Assembly: GCA_036346225.1 (NCBI GenBank)
Contig: JARFIW010001322.1
Location: forward strand, 1-64,000
Length of the DNA: 64,000 nucleotides
Reading direction: 5' to 3'
Source of the DNA: Platerodrilus igneus
Lineage: Eukaryota; Arthropoda; Insecta; Coleoptera; Lycidae
Part shown: positions 56,765-64,000 of the stretch, piece by piece
Position numbering within the stretch: the first letter of the stretch is position 1
Layout: each line of letters starts with the position of its first letter
Translations under genes and position numbers: made by a program
Notes under the pieces: model-generated
What the model was told of the DNA's origin: nothing
Databases searched by the model: none
The model's input: only the letters and a program-made list of their open reading frames with translations

Positions 56765-57106
56765 ATGGATGCAATCAACATAGCAATTAAGGCCGCCAAT
56801 ACAGCAAAACAAAAGAAGCATATTAAATCAGCTCGTATTATATCAATTCCTAAAACAGGAGGTTTTCTACTACTAATACCAATTTTTGCAAGCCTAAGCG
56901 CCTTTGGTACTCTTACTGGAGGTGCAGCTGCTGTTGCAAAAGCAGTTTCAGATACTAAAATAGCTAAGGAACAACTAGCGGAAAAACAACGTCATAACAA
57001 GGCAATGGAGGACATTGCAGTCGGAAATGGCATGTACATCAAACCTTATAAAAAAGGTTTTGGTCCTTTTTTAGTCCCTGCAAAACCTCAAAGAAACGCA
57101 ACTTAA
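56765..57106 (+). CDS. Polinton small hydrophobic virion protein
   Basis: 113 codons from ATG 56765 to TAA, the only apparently intact Polinton gene here. A basic N-terminus (KQKKHIKSARIISIPKTGG) is followed by a hydrophobic, Gly/Ala-rich segment (FLLLIPIFASLSAFGTLTGG, residues 34-55). A charged helix (EQLAEKQRHNKAME) and a C-terminal YIKPYKKGFG motif follow. This layout is that of a conserved Polinton/adintovirus protein often compared with adenovirus membrane-active minor proteins. It sits 24 bp after the PLA2-like gene and just before the protease. Confidence 0.68.
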   Translation: MDAINIAIKAANTAKQKKHIKSARIISIPKTGGFLLLIPIFASLSAFGTLTGGAAAVAKAVSDTKIAKEQLAEKQRHNKAMEDIAVGNGMYIKPYKKGFGPFLVPAKPQRNAT

Positions 57107-57478
57107 TTTTACCAAAACGAGCACTAAGCAATGTAAAATTAATAGAGTTTGTTAAGCAATTAGAAGTACCATATTTCCGTGAGGTGTTTATGAGAAACAA
57201 TCTCCCTAAGAAAGTTAATTTAAAAGAATGTAGTATAATTAATATAGATGGAATAGAAGGTTTAGGCACGCATTGGTCCACATAAAAAGTACGGTGGTAG
57301 CGCTATTTACTATGACAGCTACGGAAACCTGCAACCGCCAACGGAGTTGATAAGTTATTTGAATAGCGGGGGTAAATGTAAAATTCTTTATAACATTAAC
57401 CAAGAACAATCGTACGGTACTGTGTTTTGCGGACATTTATGTTTACAATTTCTAAGCAGTACATCGAACTGCGTATGA
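57100..57478 (+). pseudogene. Adenain-like cysteine protease
   Basis: The first frame runs to TAA 57283-57285 and contains GLGTHWST with the catalytic His. The second frame from 57287 has YYDSYGNLQPP (acidic/Asn member) and FCGHLCLQFL with the catalytic Cys near 57428, ending TGA at 57478. A one- or two-base loss at 57282-57287 joins an otherwise complete protease of about 125 codons, the expected length for Polinton/adenovirus maturation proteases. Stop is 7 bp before the next ATG. Confidence 0.82.
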
Positions 57479-57485
57479 AGTTGTC

Positions 57486-57803
57486 ATGTCGTACACTTTT
57501 ACTCTAACGGGAAACACTTCAGTTTTAACAAGAAACTTTAATCCGCCTATAAACTTGGATAATAATTCGGAGTACGTATTAGGATTAACAAATTTTGAGT
57601 CTTATAACACAATTCCAAACATTGAAAAAGGAATTAATAATAAATTTTATAATGGACCTAACGGAGAATTCATAGAAATACCTGAAGGTACTTATGAGAT
57701 TAGAGAAATTAGTAAATATCTTCAAAAAGCTTTAGGCGATAAAAGATGGCGTGGTCGTATAGAACAATCACGAAGCGCTAGAAAGACGCCAGTGTATATA
57801 TAA
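57486..57803 (+). pseudogene. Polinton minor capsid (penton-like) protein, N-terminal part
   Basis: ATG 57486 followed by a beta-rich start (FTLTGNTSVLTRNFNPPINL, then EYVLGLTNFESYN) and EIPEGTYEIREISKYL, the conserved N-terminal region of the Polinton single-jelly-roll protein. It is open for 105 codons. The last ~15 residues diverge, and only a short related stretch continues to about 57880. The C-terminal half appears deleted before the major capsid begins. Confidence 0.7.
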
Positions 57804-57884
57804 ATTACAGCTGACAATAATACCCTTAAATGTAGTATTAAATGTAGTGAAGATGTGGATTTTACCAAAAAACATACTCGTCAG

Positions 57885-58988
57885 CCTTATGCTAACACAT
57901 CTTTAAACAATAATGATGAAATTCGAATCCCTATACAACGACAAGATGTTTACATCTTACCATCGAAGGCAAATTAATTAAAACAGATGGAACGCCGTCT
58001 CAGACAGCAAAGTTTGTAAATAATGGGGTTTTCCTGCTTTTTGATAAAATTAGATATGAAATTGGCGGTGTCATTGTAGATCGCGTTCGGAATGCTGGAT
58101 TAACGTCTATAATGAAGGGATATGTTTCATATAATAGCAATCAAAGTAAACATTTACAAAACGCTGGGTGGTTTCCTATGGATGATTTGCAAATAGTTGA
58201 TGCCAATGGGAATTTTAACGTTGCAATAAGCCTTTCAATTGTTCTTGGATTATGCAAAGATTTTAAAAAGATTATTTTAAACCTTCGCCATGAGTTAGTT
58301 TAACTACGTTCTAATTTTGTTACTAATGCTTTAATTAACCCTACACCTGATGAATAAATAAAAGTTCTTTTAAACAAAGTTTTATGGAAAATGCCGCATG
58401 TAGCCGTTGATAATGCTCAACGAATTAATTTAATAAAATGCGTTGCACAAAATCAGGATTTGCATATTCCGTTTAGAGGATGGGAGTTACATAAATAGCA
58501 ACTTCTACAAGAAACGCAACGTCATACATGGAACATTAAAACAATAACACAATTAGAAAACCAAGATTTGTGATTGCTGGTTTTCAAGCTAACCGAAAAA
58601 ATAGATATATGAGCAACTACAGTCGTTTTGATCATTGCTATTTAACCAACATGAAACTCTATTTAAATTCAGAAATTTTCCCGTACGATAACTTAAATTT
58701 GAAGTTCGAGAATAAACAGACTGCGTTGTTATATGAGATGTAAGCCCAATTTCAGCAATCATACTACGAAAATGAACCACTTTTTAATCCTGAAGATTTA
58801 CGAAGTGTTGCGCCATTAGTAGTCATAGATTGTTCTAGACAAAACGAACGTTAAAATCTGGTACTGTCGATATTGAATTAGAATTTGAAACTAGCAGAAA
58901 CGTTTTGCCAAATACATTTTGTCATTGTTCTATACTTCATGATAAAGTAGTCAAATACAATCCGCTCCCAAACAGCATAAGAATATTA
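57885..58988 (+). pseudogene. Polinton major capsid protein (double jelly-roll), fragmented
   Basis: Recognisable blocks in several frames. NDEIRIPIQRQDVY lies near 57920, FLIKLDMK-type near 58040, MKGYVSYNSNQSK and DANGNFNVAISL near 58112-58240, and FKKIILNLRHELV near 58265-58303. SRFDHCYLTNMKLYLNSE lies near 58620 and PLVVIDCSRQNER near 58815. The start and several internal parts are missing, and at least five frame breaks or stops are present, so this is a relic. The protein forms the icosahedral shell in intact relatives. It converges on DNA polymerase B. Confidence 0.78.
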
Positions 58989-59374
58989 TAATTATTATAT
59001 TACTGTACCTTTATATAAAAGATAAAACGATAAATCATTTAGCAATCAAAGTCTATTTATTATTTTACATGTTTTTTACAATATCAAATGTTTGATTGTT
59101 AATGGGTTATAATAATTTTTGCTTAAATATTTTTTACATGTTAGAATTATAAAGTGATTTAGTAAACAGTCATGAACATTGTCAAGTTGTGTCAGTAGAA
59201 CCGCTAATATTTACAAGCATTTTAAATAAAGGTTTTGTTATACATTTCTCAAATAGACTAACTGGTACATTATTATTAACAAAAAACTGGATTTTTTTTT
59301 AACAGAACGGTTACTACTTGTTGCAGGTATAAACATAACACTGAAGTTTTTATAACTAAAAAAAATATTATATG
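58989..59374. other. Spacer between convergent capsid and polymerase genes
   Basis: About 385 bp, AT-rich, no gene seen. AATAAA-like signals are present near 59226, as expected at a convergent 3' boundary. Confidence 0.4.
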
Positions 59375-62300
59375 TTAACTGGGATGAAATAAATTGCATT
59401 CTTTATTTGAATCAGTGATTGAAGTTTTACAAGTTCTAAGTGTATAGTTATACCCCCAAGGTTTAGTATCAGTGGTTGAGGTACTAAGAATTCTTTTATC
59501 ATCACTTGGATTAAGAACAATTTTGTTTTGTTTTATAGTGAACACATCATGTTTGACTGATCTAATTAAACATTGCTGTTTCTGTACAGTCTGTTTATAA
59601 AACAAAGCATTCTAATAATTATCAAAAGAAATTTGCTTAATACTTGCTGAGGAATATCCCTCTGACTTTTTTATTACCCTATCCTGTACTCTGTAAGTGT
59701 ACATGTTAGATCTAAGTCATACATGATATGATATTTATTATTTGGGGTCGTAATCGGAAGTATCAAATCTATGAATATCTTGTTTGATATAAGAGTAAAT
59801 ATCTTCAACGCTAAACTCGTATATCAAACTATCCGTATCTGTATACAGAAGCTTTGCTTTGTTAGCAAATTGCGATTTTATATAACTATAGTGAAATTCA
59901 TATAAATAGGTTTTCGAAATATCTAGAATAGAGAAACCTGCATAAATGTGTTTGTTTAAATAAACCTCTAATTTATTCATTTCTATTAAGACAAGATCTT
60001 TGTCTATCACAGTGCAACTGTGAAAATTAGGTTTTGCTATGTAACTATGAGCTCCAAACCGTCCTTCCCATTTGGTCACTAATTTCACATCTTTCCATTT
60101 CCGTATGTATTCCATCAATTTTTCATAAACCGAATTTATCATATTTTTATAAAAGCATATATCAAAACTGTTTTTTAACTGTTGTCTTAATTTCGTATTC
60201 AAATCAATGTATTTTTTTAACCAAGGAGCTTGTTTAAACCGAAGAACCTTGTGAATCTTTTTCAGTTCTAAACCGTAGCTTAAATACATTTTTAAATTCT
60301 TGTAGTGAATAATATAGTTGAGTTTTGGATTTAAAGTTGTAAGTAATTTCTTTAGGTTTGATTTATTAGAAGGTACTGGTGATATCATATGTTCAGGCGC
60401 CAAAGGTAAGTCACTGTGAATTTCATGTAAAGATACTGGGTAGTGTAAATCGCATTCAAAAATATATCCTACATCAGAATCATCGGGAATATTAAGTAAG
60501 TTTAAACGTACTATATCTGGACTGGTGCCTTCTAAAATTCAAACTCTCCATATGGAAGATATTCAGACATTGCAGCCCCATATAAATTATTAATATCAAA
60601 ATTCATTAAATATTTGGAATCAAAATTCGGATCATAATCTGCATTCGTATATTTGTTATTTGCTTTGGCATACCTATTTGAACATTGAAAAACGTCACCA
60701 CGAATTCCCCGTTTTAAAAACATTATTTTTTCAATATCAGCAAGCAACTTGAGTTTAACGTTCGTCGTTTTTAACATTGCGTCTAGAGCTAAACCAGGAG
60801 CCGTAGAGTAGTGTAGTAGATCTAACTTATACATGAACATGCAAGTTTTTCTAAAGTTTTTAAATATGTCAGTCAAGAGCAGTACATCTGTTTTTAAATA
60901 TAGATCTGAAGAGTCCCTTAATGTTTTTATATTAAATGTTTGCCGGACGTGTTTAGCATGATTGTAGTCTTCATCTGAGACTACTTCATTGCGCAAACGA
61001 TTAAAGAATGCTATTTTACAGGGTAAATTGGTTTCACTGAGCCTACCCCAAAAGTTAATGTAATCATAGGGATATATGCCTTTACGCATAAGTAACCGAA
61101 ACTCATTATCAGTGTTACAATTTTCCCTTGTGATGGATCTAAGTAGGAAGCTAATTTTTCAATGCTAGATGCCATAAACCTGAATGAATCGATAAATCTA
61201 AAACTAACTTTCGTACCTTTTACATATTTTGTAAAAGATATGTATTTTTCCTTATTTATTGGTAGAATGCTTAACGAACCTGAAAACCATAACACAATTT
61301 TTTTAATAATGAAATGCGAATCGTAGCCTGATGAGTTATGAAAAACTACTGGTATCATATAAGAATTATGCTAATTGATGTTGCAATCTTGATAAGCCGC
61401 TCCTTGAAATTCACTTGTAAAGTGACAGTGATCGCGAACTCTAATATCATCTATACTAAAAGGTTTATTGCAAATGTGACAGTAAAGAACGAATTTAAAT
61501 GCTGACCTTTGTTCTTCTGTTAAAGGGTTCATAGGTTTTGGGTTACAGAAAATTTTATTCGTCGTTTCTGAAATCAGTCTCAATTGAGCAACAAACCATT
61601 CTATACAATCCTTTCCGCGATACAATTGAAATTTGGAATATTTATTATCATACGAACATTTCAAATAGTACTCTACACTAAAGGGTATACGTCTTTGGTA
61701 ACGGACTGTGTTTAATATCACCTCCGGCCTATTGCATGGTTCTAATATACTTTCGATATCTGCACAAACTACAAATGATACCTTTTTTTGGTAGTGGAAA
61801 TGTTTAAATATTCTATAATTTTTATATTCTTCGGGTAATCTTATTGAGCAAGTATTCAGTTTCTCGCAATGATTCGAATGATGCTTAAGTAATGTCGCTG
61901 TACTAAAATTATTTAAACTATAACAAAAAATTTTCTATGGTGATGTGAAGACAACTGTTTTGCAAATAATTTTGACATCCTTAATCCAAGTAAAATGAAA
62001 GTGATTCTCATAAACATTTGTCGGACGAGAATATTGTAAGCAATCATTATTTAAAACTAACCGATTCATAAGTTCTATTTTTCCTAAATTTTCACTTTAG
62101 TATTTTCTATGCAATATAAGTGAATTGCGAGGTTGTTGCGCTTTTCAATTTTTTTATGTTTTTTAATGCAATTGGAGACTGAATGGAATTGTAGCGTAAT
62201 ATTGAATCAAAATGTGGATAGTTAGATATTGTATGAAGATTTTGTTTAGCAGGATGTAAAGCGGAAATCAAGGCCCAAAGAAAGCAATGTTGGTCGTTAT

Positions 62301-63078
62301 TTATTACATTTACCACAGCTCGTTTTTTTTGCCATAAAATCCGGAACCGAAACAAACGTTGAACACCCTCCTTTAAGCTGATCATGATTGTTTATATTTA
62401 CCTTCAAGTGTAAAACTTCTTGGATTGCCCAACCTGAATCCTTTTCGCTAAATTTTTCCAATCACTTCGATATCTTGTTCAATACGTTCTCCTAACACCA
62501 CTGCTTGAGATTGGTGTTTATATCGATGTGACGATTTGCAGTAGAAAACGTCTTCAAATCTATTTCACCAGTTGTAGGCTTAACAAAGTTAGCGGTGAAT
62601 ATTACATTAACTATCAACATTGACTTTTTTAAGCAAGCAACAATCTTGCGTTTAAAACTAGCGAACGCCTTATCTAAGAAAACTAGAGGATCTTTATAAC
62701 TTAAATTGGTAACAAGTCCCGTAATTATTTGACTTTCAAAACAGGATTCTACATTATACCAAACCAAATGCCTTTGCCTATGCCTTCTAGGAAGCGTTGC
62801 ATCAAACCTTTACCTTGGTATTCCAAAGAGCGTTTCAAGTGTTTCAATCGTACAAGGTAACTTTTAAGATGTGCCAAATTAGACTACAGTCTACTAGGAT
62901 TTTCCTGGCGATTGTTTTCGTATACCTTGTTTTTAATTGCAAGTTTTAATAAACTTATGTTTGTCTTAATAATGATGATGTGTCTGATAATTTCATCAAC
63001 CGATTTAATTAGATTCATACACTTCACTGTTAACTTTAAAATATCACTACTAACTTCGGCCACCGTTTCAGAATTCAT
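59375..63078 (-). pseudogene. Polinton family B DNA polymerase
   Basis: Minus-strand pieces in order. The N-terminal region is 63078-62107 (three frames, including KRAVVNVINNDQHCFLWAL near 62310). A CHICNKPF...RVRDHCH Cys/His motif lies near 61470-61420. The exonuclease motif [12 protein letters not shown] lies near 61335, and [17 protein letters not shown] near 61190. Motif A NFDINNLYG is near 60600, and motif [14 protein letters not shown] near 60145, with Glu where the family usually has Gly. Motif C YTDTDS is at 59826-59850. The C-terminal segment is 59605-59375 (TDTKPWGY near 59450). At least six frame breaks. It would replicate the element by protein-primed synthesis. Confidence 0.88.
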
Positions 63079-63100
63079 GATAGTTGTTCTTTAAAATCAC

Positions 63101-64000
63101 TGCACTAGCTAAATTACTTAATAATTAATATTTGTAGAGATTTATTGACTATTTATACATGAATATGTTCTGACGTAAGCAAAACAACTGTAAAAGATTT
63201 TATTCTTATGTATACAAAAAGTGTATACAAAATGTAATAAAACGTATGATTGATAAGCAAGTTTCAAAATAATGCAAAATTGCAATAGCATTATTTATTC
63301 CTATACAATCAAAATAATTGCATAGCAAATTACTTTTGGAAGCAGTTGTTAAAATCATTTTCACTTACTTTTTGATTCATGACCTAAAGTAAATAAAGAC
63401 AATTTTCAACCATGACTGGTTTAATTCCCAAAGAATGTTCATGAAAAATAGCAAGATATTTATAATTTCCAACAGCGAGTACTTACAAATCTAGTTCTAT
63501 ATATAGAAGCAAAGTATCTAATTACGTTTATTCTTAACAGTAGTACCTTTCATTTATGCTCTTGTTTACGGAAAATATGCTTGCAGTACTACTTTTTGCT
63601 AACATGCCGTTTCTTATTTAATGAAAATGTATTCTATAGTTAGCAAAATTCGAAATCTTGCTGACAGTTTTACTATTTCTATGCAACTTTTCAGACAATG
63701 AACCAAATTCGTTATTTTGATGAGAGCATCATTATTTTTGCTTACATACTGTTTTTTATTTATTAGAATAAATTACATAGCTGAATATATAAAATTTTCA
63801 TTTGTAATTTTTTTCAGAAAGCGATGCAAATTTGTAATTTTTTTCTAACAGACCCGTTTCTTATTTAATATAAATACTTCACGTATTCGATCAGATCCCT
63901 TGCATAATTATTAGTTACTAGCAACTTTAAAAAATAAGTGACTTATCATTGACCAAAAATAGTAGCAGTACCAACGATAGAGTGAAAGTTTTAGAACAAT
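63101..64000. other. AT-rich right end, no gene
   Basis: No ORF of note. A diverged repeat is visible: (G/T)CTAACA(T/G)(G/A)CCGTTTCTTATTTAAT near 63600 and 63848, with a weaker copy near 63743. TTTGTAATTTTTTTCAGA-like strings are repeated near 63800 and 63825. The right terminal repeat of the Polinton would be expected here or beyond, but nothing matches the sequence left of 49520. Confidence 0.4.

Larger units (their letters stand above)
49520..63100. mobile_element. Polinton/Maverick element (degenerate), with a ribozyme array inserted
   Basis: The gene set defines the family: retroviral-type integrase at one end, packaging ATPase, PLA2-like protein, small hydrophobic virion protein, adenain-like Cys protease, minor and major jelly-roll capsid proteins, and family B DNA polymerase at the other end. 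Minus-strand and plus-strand gene blocks diverge at about 56.2 kb and converge at about 59.2 kb. Terminal inverted repeats were not found; the limits given are those of coding similarity. Almost every gene is broken. A ~2.9-kb insertion (50403-53363) splits the integrase. Without it the element is at least 10.6 kb, shorter than the usual 15-20 kb. Confidence 0.9.

Overview
This is AT-rich arthropod (most likely insect) nuclear DNA made almost entirely of mobile elements and satellites. No intact host gene is recognisable. Evidence for a eukaryotic animal genome: Ty3/gypsy and Ty1/copia LTR retroelements, DD34D and DUF4817-type mariner elements, tRNA-derived SINEs, a LINE tail, a spliceosomal-type intron in one transposase, long (TA)n tracts, and a broken Polinton/Maverick with arthropod-type gene content. 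The genus cannot be named from the sequence.

Layout. 1-5.4 kb: remains of two Ty3/gypsy elements. The first supplies protease end, RT, RNase H and integrase. The second supplies a gag that is split by a 1641-bp LTR-like insertion flanked by the 4-bp duplication AGAT. 5572-6898: a complete-length mariner with one frameshift and one nonsense codon. 7.56-8.8 kb: a ~138-bp satellite. 7936-40830: a direct tandem duplication of ~16.4 kb. Each copy holds part of the satellite, a 2.53-kb mariner-like transposon with ~500-bp terminal inverted repeats and an intron-bearing transposase, an LTR-like block with a tRNA-Lys-type primer site, and an ~8.7-kb minus-strand LTR retroelement. That retroelement is itself invaded by a SINE and by a copia 5' fragment. 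40.8-44.3 kb: a plus-strand relative of the same retroelement, ending at a (TA)n tract. 44.4-46.6 kb: another LTR-like block. 46.7-49.5 kb: LINE tail, a ~115-bp satellite interrupted by a palindromic element carrying two tRNA-like sequences, and a cluster of inverted motifs. 49.5-63.1 kb: a Polinton with integrase, packaging ATPase, PLA2-like protein, small hydrophobic protein, adenain-like protease, minor and major capsid proteins and protein-primed-type DNA polymerase B. Nearly all of its genes are broken.

The most interesting object lies inside the Polinton integrase gene. It is a ~2.9-kb insertion of five tandem ~508-bp units plus one inverted partial unit. Every one carries a complete type I hammerhead ribozyme core (CUGAUGA, GAAA and a GUC cleavage site) with a 13-bp stem I and a 3-bp stem III. 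This is the architecture of Penelope-like/retrozyme non-autonomous elements, although no reverse transcriptase is present. I infer a retrozyme-like element nested in a virus-like transposon.

Many differences between the two copies of the 16.4-kb duplication, and between the ribozyme units, are single-base changes in homopolymer length. Some frameshifts reported here may therefore be sequencing errors rather than true decay.
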